A stretch of DNA of 13,539 nucleotides from Acidaminococcus fermentans (lineage in GTDB: Bacteria > Bacillota_C > Negativicutes > Acidaminococcales > Acidaminococcaceae): contig SFHH01000039.1 of the NCBI GenBank assembly GCA_004555735.1, positions 1-13,539 on the forward strand, in the 5' to 3' direction. Position numbers and translations under genes: made by a program. How positions within the stretch are numbered: position 1 is the stretch's first letter; every line of letters begins with the position of its first letter. The notes beneath the pieces were generated by a model. That model was given only the letters and a program-made list of their open reading frames with translations. It did no database searches and was not told where the DNA came from. Below are positions 5,852 through 12,429 of the stretch, one piece after another.

Positions 5852-7381
5852 ATGAAAAAGAAACCTGTAATGCTGATGATCCTGGACGGCTGGGGGATCG
5901 CTCCCTCCAGCCCCACCAATGCGGTGACCCGGGCCCGGACCCCTCATCTGGACTTTTATTTCAACCGGTATCCCCACAGCCAGCTCCAGTGTTCCGGAGA
6001 AGCGGTGGGTCTGCCGGATGGCCAGATGGGGAATTCGGAAGTGGGGCATCTATCCATCGGGTCCGGGCGGATCATCTACCAGAGCCTGACCCGGATCACC
6101 CGGGCCGTCAAAGACGGCAGCCTGGAAACCAATCCGGTGCTGGTGAAGGCCATGGAAGAAGCCCGGGACAACGGAAAGAAACTCCATCTCCTGGGCCTGC
6201 TCAGTGACGGCGGGGTCCACAGCCATATTGACCATCTGCTGGGCCTTTTGGCCATGGCCAAGAATCAGAGTGTGGAGAAAGTCTATGTCCATGCATTCCT
6301 GGATGGACGGGATACTCCGCCCCAAAGTGCGGCGCCTTTCCTGGAACAGGTGGAAAAAGCCTGTCAGGAGCTGGAGGTGGGACGGATCGCCACAGTTTCC
6401 GGCCGGTATTATGCCATGGACCGGGACAAACGGTGGGACCGGATCCAGAAGGTGTATGACATCATGACGGGAGGCGAAGGCCAGGAAGCTGCCAGTGCGG
6501 CGGAAGGCCTGGAAGCCGCATATGCAGCTGGGCAGACCGACGAATTCGTGGTGCCCTTCCGGGTGTCTGGAGTGGACGGCACCGTGGAACAAGGCGACAG
6601 CCTGATTTTCTTCAACTTCCGTCCGGACCGGGCCCGGGAGCTGACCCATGCCTTTACGGATACGGAATTCCAGGGATTTCCCCGGAAAGAAGACCAGCTG
6701 CCCGTCCATTTCGTCACTATGACGGAATACGAAAAGAGCATCCAGGCACCAGTGGCATTCCCACCGGAAGAAATTCGGGATACCCTGGCGGAAGTGGTGT
6801 CCAAAGCCGGACTCCATCAGCTCCACATTGCAGAAACGGAAAAATATGCCCATGTGACCTTTTTCTTCAATGGAGGACGGGAGCAGCCCTTCCCCAACGA
6901 AGACCGGATCCTGGTGCCTTCTCCCAAAGTGGCCACCTATGACCTGCAGCCGGAGATGAGCGCCTATCTGGTGACGGAAAAGCTCCAGGAGGCCCTGGAT
7001 AAGGATCTGTATGATCTGGTGATCCTGAACTTCGCCAATCCGGACATGGTGGGCCATACTGGTTCCCTGGAGGCAGCGGTGAAGGCCCTGGAGGCTGTGG
7101 ACGAATGTGTGGGCAGCCTGGCGGACAAAGTGCTGCAAAAAGGCGGTGCCCTGTGCATCACCGCAGACCATGGGAACCTGGAAGAAATGGAAGATCCGGT
7201 GACCCATGCTCCAATGACCGCCCATACCACCAACCCGGTGCCATTCCTGGTAGTGGGGGCGGAGCCGGGGACCCAAGTGGAAGATGGAGGCCTTTCCGAT
7301 ATCGCTCCCACCCTGCTGGAGCTCCTGGATTTGCCCAAACCCGAGGCCATGACCGGCCATTCCCTGCTGATACGGAAGTAA
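5852..7381 (+). CDS. gpmI: 2,3-bisphosphoglycerate-independent phosphoglycerate mutase
   Basis: This cytoplasmic enzyme interconverts 3- and 2-phosphoglycerate through a phosphoserine intermediate and needs two divalent metals, usually Mn. It has 509 residues, the standard size. It shows the alkaline-phosphatase-fold metal site D12 in ILDGWG, the catalytic S62 in MGNSEVGH, GRDTPP, the RPDRARE stretch, and the second metal cluster in NFANPDMVGHTG and TADHGNLEEM. The ATG at 5852 is chosen over an upstream in-frame TTG (5828) because it gives the canonical MKKKPVMLMILDGWG start and has TGAGG six to nine bases upstream, overlapping the tpi stop codon. It is translationally close-coupled to the PGK-TPI fusion. 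A 134-bp spacer with repeats separates it from eno. Confidence 0.97.
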   Translation: MKKKPVMLMILDGWGIAPSSPTNAVTRARTPHLDFYFNRYPHSQLQCSGEAVGLPDGQMGNSEVGHLSIGSGRIIYQSLTRITRAVKDGSLETNPVLVKAMEEARDNGKKLHLLGLLSDGGVHSHIDHLLGLLAMAKNQSVEKVYVHAFLDGRDTPPQSAAPFLEQVEKACQELEVGRIATVSGRYYAMDRDKRWDRIQKVYDIMTGGEGQEAASAAEGLEAAYAAGQTDEFVVPFRVSGVDGTVEQGDSLIFFNFRPDRARELTHAFTDTEFQGFPRKEDQLPVHFVTMTEYEKSIQAPVAFPPEEIRDTLAEVVSKAGLHQLHIAETEKYAHVTFFFNGGREQPFPNEDRILVPSPKVATYDLQPEMSAYLVTEKLQEALDKDLYDLVILNFANPDMVGHTGSLEAAVKALEAVDECVGSLADKVLQKGGALCITADHGNLEEMEDPVTHAPMTAHTTNPVPFLVVGAEPGTQVEDGGLSDIAPTLLELLDLPKPEAMTGHSLLIRK

Positions 7382-7393
7382 GCTTTTACGCTG

Positions 7394-7430
7394 TTTTGCT
7401 TGTGCAAAATCAATTTGCCAAAATTGATTT
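7394..7430. repeat. two overlapping AT-rich inverted repeats after gpmI
   Basis: TTTTGC-TTGT-GCAAAA (7394-7409) is a perfect 6-bp hairpin. AAATCAATTT-GCCA-AAATTGATTT (7407-7430) is a perfect 10-bp hairpin. They share bases 7407-7409, so in RNA the two would compete for those bases. The second ends in TTT but has no longer T-tract, so it is at most a weak terminator or a pause site. Confidence 0.5.
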
Positions 7431-7437
7431 CCATCGG

Positions 7438-7465
7438 CTAGAGACTAGTGACTAGAGACTAGTGA
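7438..7465. repeat. 14-bp tandem repeat, two perfect copies
   Basis: CTAGAGACTAGTGA occurs twice in tandem at 7438-7451 and 7452-7465. The unit is itself CTAG-AGA-CTAG-TGA, so CTAG recurs four times with a 7-bp period. CTAG is usually a rare tetramer in bacterial genomes. No coding role; origin unknown. Confidence 0.85.
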
Positions 7466-7467
7466 CC

Positions 7468-7493
7468 AGCCTGGGGAATCTATTCCCCAGGCT
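7468..7493. repeat. 26-bp palindrome just upstream of the eno ribosome binding site
   Basis: AGCCTGGGGAAT (7468-7479) and ATTCCCCAGGCT (7482-7493) are perfect 12-base complements around a 2-base centre. In RNA this would form a stable hairpin ending 10 bases before the GAGGTGA ribosome binding site of eno. It lacks a following T-tract, so it is not a canonical terminator. A role in mRNA stability or processing, or protein binding as DNA, is possible. Confidence 0.8.
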
Positions 7494-7515
7494 CAACCAT
7501 AACGAGGTGAAAACA

Positions 7516-8799
7516 ATGCCAATCATTGAAAATGTGTGCGCAAGAGAAATCCTGGATTCCCGGGGCAATCCCACGGTTGAAGTGGATGTACTGCTGGATG
7601 ACGGTACCGTAGGCCGGGCCGCTGTCCCTTCCGGCGCTTCCACCGGGGTCCACGAAGCGGTGGAACTGCGGGACGGAGACAAGGACCGTTTCGGTGGCAA
7701 AGGGGTCTCCAAAGCTGTGGACAATGTGAATGACACCATTGCCGACGCCATCATCGGTCTGGATCCCACCCGCCAGGTGGAAATCGATGAAGCCATGATC
7801 CGTCTGGACGGTACGCCCAACAAGGGCCGTCTGGGGGCCAACGCCATCCTGGGGGTATCCCTGGCTGTGGCCAAGGCTGCAGCGCTGTCCATCGGGCTGC
7901 CTCTGTACCAGTATCTGGGCGGGGTCAACGCCAAAGAACTGCCGGTTCCCATGATGAACATCCTGAACGGCGGTGCCCATGCGGACAACAACGTGGATAT
8001 CCAGGAATTCATGATCATGCCGGTAGGCGCTGACAGCTTTGCCGAAGCCCTGCGGATCAACGCGGAAATCTACCAGGCCCTGAAGAAAGTCCTGAAGGAC
8101 AAAGGGCTGGCTACGGCTGTAGGGGATGAAGGCGGCTTTGCTCCCAACCTGGAAAGCAACGAAGAAGCCCTGCAGGTGATCGTGGAAGCCATCGAAAAAG
8201 CCGGCTACAAACCCGGTGAACAGGTACGGCTGGCCATCGATACCGCTGCCAGCGAGCTGTTCGAAGACGGCAAGTACAACCTGAAAGGGGAAGGGGTCGT
8301 GAAGACCTCCGCTGAAATGGTGGAATGGTACGCTTCCCTGTGTGAAAAATACCCCATCGTCTCCATTGAAGACGGTTTGGCGGAAGATGACTGGGACGGC
8401 TGGAAACAGCTCACCGATGTTTTGGGCAAAAAAGTCCAGCTGGTGGGGGATGACCTGTTCGTCACCAACGTGGAACGGTTGAAGAAGGGCATTGAAATGG
8501 GCGTAGCCAATGCCATCCTGATCAAACTGAACCAGATCGGGACCCTGACCGAAACCCTGGATGCCATTGAAATGGCCAAACGGGCTGGCTATACCGCCAT
8601 CGTTTCCCACCGAAGCGGTGAAACGGAAGACACCACCATTGCGGATGTAGTGGTGGGCACCAACGCCGGACAGATCAAATCCGGGGCACCCTGCCGCACT
8701 GACCGGGTGGCCAAGTACAACCAGCTGCTGCGGATCGAAGAAGATCTGGGAGCCGCCGCCCAGTACAACGGAATGGATGTGTTCTACAACATCAGATAA
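7516..8799 (+). CDS. eno: enolase (phosphopyruvate hydratase)
   Basis: This enzyme dehydrates 2-phosphoglycerate to phosphoenolpyruvate, the last step encoded by this operon, and requires Mg. It has 427 residues, normal for bacterial enolase. Visible signatures are REILDSRGNPTVEVDV at the N-terminus, GASTGVHEAVELRDGD, VGDEGGFAPN, the metal ligands in SIEDGLAEDDW and VGDDLFVTN, the catalytic-lysine region LIKLNQIGTLTET, and SHRSGETEDT. The ATG at 7516 is preferred to an upstream in-frame start at 7462 because GAGGTGA (7504-7510) lies five bases before it and the canonical enolase N-terminus begins there. No clear promoter was seen in the 134-bp spacer, so it is probably the last gene of the cggR transcript. 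The product PEP is the substrate of the DAHP synthase encoded at the left of the window. Confidence 0.97.
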   Translation: MPIIENVCAREILDSRGNPTVEVDVLLDDGTVGRAAVPSGASTGVHEAVELRDGDKDRFGGKGVSKAVDNVNDTIADAIIGLDPTRQVEIDEAMIRLDGTPNKGRLGANAILGVSLAVAKAAALSIGLPLYQYLGGVNAKELPVPMMNILNGGAHADNNVDIQEFMIMPVGADSFAEALRINAEIYQALKKVLKDKGLATAVGDEGGFAPNLESNEEALQVIVEAIEKAGYKPGEQVRLAIDTAASELFEDGKYNLKGEGVVKTSAEMVEWYASLCEKYPIVSIEDGLAEDDWDGWKQLTDVLGKKVQLVGDDLFVTNVERLKKGIEMGVANAILIKLNQIGTLTETLDAIEMAKRAGYTAIVSHRSGETEDTTIADVVVGTNAGQIKSGAPCRTDRVAKYNQLLRIEEDLGAAAQYNGMDVFYNIR

Positions 8800-8801
8800 A
8801 A

Positions 8802-8831
8802 AGCTGTCAACGGTTCAGCTGTCAACGGTTA
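8802..8831. repeat. 15-bp tandem repeat, two copies, after eno
   Basis: AGCTGTCAACGGTTC (8802-8816) is followed directly by AGCTGTCAACGGTTA (8817-8831), differing only in the last base. It begins 3 bp after the eno stop codon and ends 14 bp before the terminator hairpin. It is unrelated in sequence to the 14-bp repeat upstream of eno. Confidence 0.85.
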
Positions 8832-8844
8832 GCAGCCGGATGAC

Positions 8845-8884
8845 AAAAAGGTGTGCTGCATGGAGCGTGCAGCACACCTTTTTT
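8845..8884 (+). terminator. Rho-independent terminator of the glycolytic operon
   Basis: GGTGTGCTGC (8850-8859) and GCAGCACACC (8869-8878) form a perfect 10-bp stem with a 9-base loop, flanked by AAAAA and TTTTTT. The symmetric A and T tracts mean it could act on both strands. It ends the eno transcript. Confidence 0.93.
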
Positions 8885-8900
8885 ACGAAAGGAAATACAC

Positions 8901-9695
8901 ATGCTTGACAAATTATCTGTTTCTGCGGCCTTTGACCGATATGTTTCCCAGTTCGATCCGGATACTCCGGGGATCCTCAGCAAGCAGCGCCATTCCCGGA
9001 TCGTCAGCGGCTTGTGCGAGAATTTGGCCCGGGAACTGGGATGGACGGAAAGAGAACAGGAGCTGGCCTGGGTGATGGGGCTGCTCCACGATATCGGCCG
9101 GTTCGAGCAGGCTCGGCGGTTCCATACTTTCATCGATTATAAATCCATGGATCACGCCCGGTACGGGGTGTGGTATCTCTTTGAACAAGGGCACATCCGG
9201 GATTTCCTGCCCCAGCCGGAACCGGAACGGGACCGGATCCTGGAGCTGTCCATCCTGTGGCACAACGGATATGCCGTCCCGGCCGGGGTCACCGGAAGAG
9301 CCCGGGATTTTGCCCTTTTGCTTCGGGATGCAGATAAAATCGACTTGTTCCGAGTCTATGCAGGGTATCTGGACCACCCGGAACAGGTATGGCAGGTGTC
9401 CCTGGAGGATTTGGTCAGTCAAGCCATTTCTCCCAAAGTTTTGGAAGAGGCCCTGGCGGGGAAACTGGTACATACTGAATATAAGAAGACCGCCCTGGAC
9501 TTTTTTACGGGATGCTTATGCCAGTTGTTTGATGTCACTTATGGTCCCAGCCGGGAAATCATCTGCCGGCAGGGATATTTCGCCAAACTGCTTGGCTTCC
9601 AGCCGGTGAATCCGAAGAGTGCCCGTCAGCTGGAACAGGTGAAGGTGAAGCTCCGCCACTGGCTGGTATCGGGGCCTCCGACTCTTGCCCGCTGA
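8901..9695 (+). CDS. HD-domain phosphohydrolase family protein
   Basis: This is a 264-residue soluble protein with an HD fold, a metal-dependent phosphohydrolase family acting on nucleotides or other phosphoesters. The metal-binding pattern is visible: H31 (KQRHSR), H63-D64 (GLLHDIGRFEQ), H85 (MDHARYG), H121 (LWHNGY) and D143/D145 (LRDADKIDLFRVY). The segment after residue about 165 is helical in appearance and has no recognised motif. The substrate cannot be read from the sequence. The start at 8901 has AAAGGA 8 bases upstream; an in-frame GTG at 8853 lies inside the eno terminator hairpin and is rejected. It sits 16 bp after that terminator with no room for an obvious own promoter. A (p)ppGpp synthetase follows, but the HD motif spacing is not that of RelA/SpoT hydrolases, so an alarmone role is unsupported. 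Confidence 0.85.
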   Translation: MLDKLSVSAAFDRYVSQFDPDTPGILSKQRHSRIVSGLCENLARELGWTEREQELAWVMGLLHDIGRFEQARRFHTFIDYKSMDHARYGVWYLFEQGHIRDFLPQPEPERDRILELSILWHNGYAVPAGVTGRARDFALLLRDADKIDLFRVYAGYLDHPEQVWQVSLEDLVSQAISPKVLEEALAGKLVHTEYKKTALDFFTGCLCQLFDVTYGPSREIICRQGYFAKLLGFQPVNPKSARQLEQVKVKLRHWLVSGPPTLAR

Positions 9696-9717
9696 CAGGG
9701 CAGGAGGTTTTCTCTTT
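9675..9717 (+). terminator. terminator overlapping the 3' end of the HD gene
   Basis: CCTCC (9675-9679) pairs with GGAGG (9703-9707) and TGCCC (9686-9690) with GGGCA (9698-9702), leaving an internal bulge. The stem is followed by TTTTCTCTTT (9708-9717). The HD gene's TGA stop (9693-9695) lies in the hairpin loop, so the last codons and the terminator share sequence. Confidence 0.7.
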
Positions 9718-9746
9718 CCAATCTTCATAGAAATTCCATATTCCTG

Positions 9747-9755
9747 TGATACAAT
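9747..9755 (+). promoter_or_regulatory. extended -10 promoter of the alarmone synthetase operon
   Basis: TGA followed by TACAAT (9750-9755) is a near-consensus extended -10 element. No strong -35 hexamer is seen at 16-18 bp. Transcription would start near 9762, about 38 bases before the start codon. The preceding terminator supports a new transcription unit here. Confidence 0.6.
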
Positions 9756-9785
9756 AATCAGAGAAGAGTGAGAAAATCGGATATA

Positions 9786-9792
9786 AAGGAGG
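9786..9792 (+). promoter_or_regulatory. ribosome binding site that fixes a TTG start
   Basis: AAGGAGG at 9786-9792 is spaced 7 bases from TTG at 9800 but 19 bases from the first in-frame ATG (9812). The spacing decides in favour of TTG initiation. Confidence 0.8.
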
Positions 9793-9799
9793 AATCAAC

Positions 9800-10423
9800 T
9801 TGAACCAAACCATGGGCAGCCGCTATGAGGACTGGCGGCCGGTACTGGAAAAAGTACAGGCACAGCTGGTCCGACAAATCCAACAATACAATCAGAAAGA
9901 AATGGAAGAAACCAAAGAAAATGCCTATGAACACCTGATCTACCGGATCAAGGACCCCCAAAGCATGGCGGAAAAGTGCCAGCGGAAAGGCCTGCCCGTC
10001 AATGCCCGATCGGCTCTCCATGGAGTCTACGATGCCATCGGCCTGCGGATCGTGTGCCGCTTCCTCAGCGACATCGACCGGAATCTCCGGCTGATCCGGG
10101 CCATTCCCGGCTGCACGGTCATCCAGGAAAAAGACTACGTACACAATGTGAAACCCAACGGCTACCGGTCCTACCATCTGATCCTCCGGCTGGAGGAGCC
10201 CTTCCCGGATGTGGAAGGGAACACCCCGGGAATCTTCTATGCGGAAGTCCAGCTCCGGACCATCGCCATGGATTCCTGGGCCAGCCTGGAACACGAGATG
10301 AAGTACAAAAAATCCATCCGGAACCCGGAACTGATCGGCCAGGAGCTGAAGCGGTGCGCCGATGAGCTGGCCGCCTGCGACCTGTCCATGGAGACCATCC
10401 GGAAACTGATCCGGGAAACCTGA
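9800..10423 (+). CDS. small alarmone synthetase, (p)ppGpp synthetase (RelP/RelQ type)
   Basis: This cytoplasmic enzyme transfers pyrophosphate from ATP to GDP or GTP to make (p)ppGpp. It has 207 residues and only the RelA/SpoT synthetase domain; hydrolase, TGS and ACT domains of long RSH enzymes are absent, which is the small alarmone synthetase layout. Signatures are DAIGLRIVCRF (78-88), KPNGYRSYH (118-126) and EVQLRTIAMDSWASLEHEMKYK beginning at E149, the expected catalytic glutamate. The C-terminal helix KRCADELAACDLSMETIRKLI is typical of the tetramer-forming members. Translation starts at TTG. It heads a cluster with a response regulator 32 bp downstream and no terminator in between, so stress or envelope signalling may be linked to alarmone production. 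RelQ versus RelP subtype is not decided. Confidence 0.92.
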   Translation: MNQTMGSRYEDWRPVLEKVQAQLVRQIQQYNQKEMEETKENAYEHLIYRIKDPQSMAEKCQRKGLPVNARSALHGVYDAIGLRIVCRFLSDIDRNLRLIRAIPGCTVIQEKDYVHNVKPNGYRSYHLILRLEEPFPDVEGNTPGIFYAEVQLRTIAMDSWASLEHEMKYKKSIRNPELIGQELKRCADELAACDLSMETIRKLIRET

Positions 10424-10455
10424 ACCACTGACCCAGGGAAAGGAGTCAATCATCC

Positions 10456-11136
10456 ATGAAAGTATTGCTTGCAGAAGACGAAAAAGCCATGTCCATGGCC
10501 CTGTGCGCCGTGCTGGAACATTCCGGCTGCCAGGTGGATCCGGTCTATGACGGACAGGCTGCTGTGGACAAGGCACGCCAGAACATCTACGATGCCATGA
10601 TCTTCGATATCATGATGCCGGTAAAGGACGGGATCACCGCCCTGACGGAACTCCGGCAGGAAGGGGACCGGACCCCGGTGATCATGCTCACGGCCAAGGC
10701 CGAAGTGGACGACCGGATCACGGGACTGGACGCAGGGGCCGATGATTACCTGACCAAACCTTTTGCCATGGGGGAACTGCTGGCCCGGCTCCGGAGCCTG
10801 ACCCGGCGGCAGGAAGATTTCAACCGGAATACCCTCCAGGCCGGTACGGTGACATTGAACTGTGCGGAAGGGGAGCTGTCCAGCAAAAGCAGTGTCCGGC
10901 TTTCTCCCAAGGAAACCCAGCTGATGAAGTACTTCATGCAGCACCCGGGGAAACCCTGCGAAACCCGGATGCTCTTTGACCGGATCTGGCAGGACGAAAA
11001 GCAGGAAGATCAGGGAATCGTGTGGATCTACGTATCCTACCTGCGGGAAAAGCTCAAGGCCATCGGCGGCAATCTTACCATCGACGGCCATCCGGACGGG
11101 GCCTTTGTGCTCCAGGCTCCGGCCCTGGCCAATTAA
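10456..11136 (+). CDS. OmpR/PhoB-family response regulator
   Basis: This is a 226-residue DNA-binding response regulator, the cytoplasmic half of a two-component system. Residues 1-118 form the receiver domain with the acidic pocket E7-D8-E9, phosphoacceptor D51 (IFDIMMP), switch T79 (MLTAKA) and K101 (YLTKPF). Residues about 130-222 form the winged helix: LSPKETQLMKYFMQHPGKPCETRMLFDRIW, then VWIYVSYLREKLKAI. The usual final RGxGY hairpin of the family is replaced by GHPDGAFVL, so the wing is somewhat atypical. AAAGGAG lies 10 bases before the ATG. It is 32 bp after the alarmone synthetase gene and 12 bp before the kinase gene, so the three are likely cotranscribed. Target genes and stimulus are unknown. 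Confidence 0.95.
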   Translation: MKVLLAEDEKAMSMALCAVLEHSGCQVDPVYDGQAAVDKARQNIYDAMIFDIMMPVKDGITALTELRQEGDRTPVIMLTAKAEVDDRITGLDAGADDYLTKPFAMGELLARLRSLTRRQEDFNRNTLQAGTVTLNCAEGELSSKSSVRLSPKETQLMKYFMQHPGKPCETRMLFDRIWQDEKQEDQGIVWIYVSYLREKLKAIGGNLTIDGHPDGAFVLQAPALAN

Positions 11137-11148
11137 AAGAGGTCCATT

Positions 11149-12408
11149 ATGGATATGATCCATCGTCTGCGGCGGAAATTCCTGCTGCTGGCTTTTGTGG
11201 CCGTGGTGATCATCCTGGCCGGGGCCCTGGGGCTGATCAACGGCATTACCTATATGAAAATGCGGTCGGAAGTGGACACTCTGCTGACTGCCATTGTCCA
11301 GAACGATGGAATCATGCCCTCCCATCAGCCGGGGACCAGTACGGAAAGCTGGCTCAGCGACCCGGAATGGTACAATGATACTCCGGAATTTGCCCACCAG
11401 ACCCGGTATTTCAGCGTAATCCTGGATCATGACGGCCGGATCCAGCGGCTGAACCTGTCCAACATTTCCGCCTTCAACGAACTCCAGGCTCTGGAAATCG
11501 CCCGGGCCCTGGCGGATGGTCCCCAGGCCCAGGGCGTGTTCAAGAACAAACGGGCCAGCTACTGTTACAGCGTTACGGAGCGGCCCGGGGGCGGCCGGCT
11601 GGTGGTGGTCATGGACTGCACCCGGGATGTGGGAGCCGTGGATGCCTTTATGCGGTATTCCCTCCGGTTCGGCCTGGTGTGCATCCTGCTGTACATGATG
11701 ATCCTCATGTTCCTGAGCAATTATGCCATCCGGCCCTTTGTGGAAAACGTGGCCAGCCAGAAACGGTTCATCACCAACGCCGGTCACGAGCTGAAGACCC
11801 CCATTGCCATTATTTCCGCCAATGCGGAAGCTCTGGAACTGATCAGCGGCAAAAGCCAGTGGACGGACAACATCCTGTTCCAGGTGAAACGGGTGACCCG
11901 TCTGATCAACGAGCTGATCATGCTGGCCAAAATGGGGGAAAAGAACCAGCAGCTGCTGAAACGGGAACCAGTGGACATCAGCCGGACCTTCGAAGAAGCG
12001 GTCCAGTCCTTTGCTCCGGTGGTGGAAGGGGAAAAGAAAACCCTGGTGAAGGAAATCCACCCGAATCTCCAGGGGGAGACGGATCCCAAGTATCTCTACG
12101 AGATCTTCACCATCTTCATGGACAATGCGGCCAAATACTGTGATGAGGGCGGCACCATCCGGGCAGTGCTGGAACCCCATGGGAAGCAGGGCTTCCGGGC
12201 CTTTGTGTCCAATGATTACAAGAACGGTGCCCAGGTGGACTATTCCCATTTCTTTGAACGGTTCTACCGGGGGGATGAAAGCCACAACAGCCAGAAGGCC
12301 GGGTACGGGATCGGCCTTTCCATGGCGGAAGAAGCCACCCGGCTGCTGGGCGGGAAGATCCAGGTGGATTACAAGGACGGCGTGATCACCTTCGGGGTGA
12401 CTTTCTAA
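11149..12408 (+). CDS. membrane sensor histidine kinase
   Basis: This 419-residue kinase is the partner of the preceding regulator. A first membrane helix spans about residues 11-33 and a second about 174-194. Between them an extracytoplasmic sensor region of about 140 residues has no motif I recognise. There is no evident HAMP domain: the phosphoacceptor H213 (FITNAGHELKTP) follows the second helix by less than 20 residues, a compact layout common in Bacillota kinases. The ATP-binding domain has an N-box with N326 (FMDNAAKY), an F-box (HFFERFYRGDESHN) and a G2 box (GYGIGLS, 385-391). The G1 box is degenerate, D356-Y-K-N-G360, with Lys in place of the first Gly. AAGAGGT precedes the ATG, 12 bp after the regulator stop. 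The signal sensed is unknown. Confidence 0.94.
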   Translation: MDMIHRLRRKFLLLAFVAVVIILAGALGLINGITYMKMRSEVDTLLTAIVQNDGIMPSHQPGTSTESWLSDPEWYNDTPEFAHQTRYFSVILDHDGRIQRLNLSNISAFNELQALEIARALADGPQAQGVFKNKRASYCYSVTERPGGGRLVVVMDCTRDVGAVDAFMRYSLRFGLVCILLYMMILMFLSNYAIRPFVENVASQKRFITNAGHELKTPIAIISANAEALELISGKSQWTDNILFQVKRVTRLINELIMLAKMGEKNQQLLKREPVDISRTFEEAVQSFAPVVEGEKKTLVKEIHPNLQGETDPKYLYEIFTIFMDNAAKYCDEGGTIRAVLEPHGKQGFRAFVSNDYKNGAQVDYSHFFERFYRGDESHNSQKAGYGIGLSMAEEATRLLGGKIQVDYKDGVITFGVTF

Positions 12409-12429
12409 CGGAGCAGGGAGGCGATTGGT

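Noticed and set aside
4669..7360. Two long - strand frames opposite the PGK-TPI fusion and gpmI (4669-5919, 6050-7360)
   Set aside because: Both are antisense to intact glycolytic genes, with low-complexity His/Gly-rich translations and no ribosome binding sites of note.
7438..7493. CRISPR-like array or transposon end in the gpmI-eno spacer
   Set aside because: There are only two adjacent repeat units without spacers, no transposase, and no target duplication around the palindrome.
8853..8900. GTG at 8853 as the start of the HD-domain gene
   Set aside because: It lies inside the stem of the eno terminator; the ATG at 8901 has a well-placed AAAGGA.
8904..8932. A consensus -35 TTGACA at 8904-8909
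   Set aside because: It lies inside the HD coding region and has no -10 hexamer 16-18 bp downstream.
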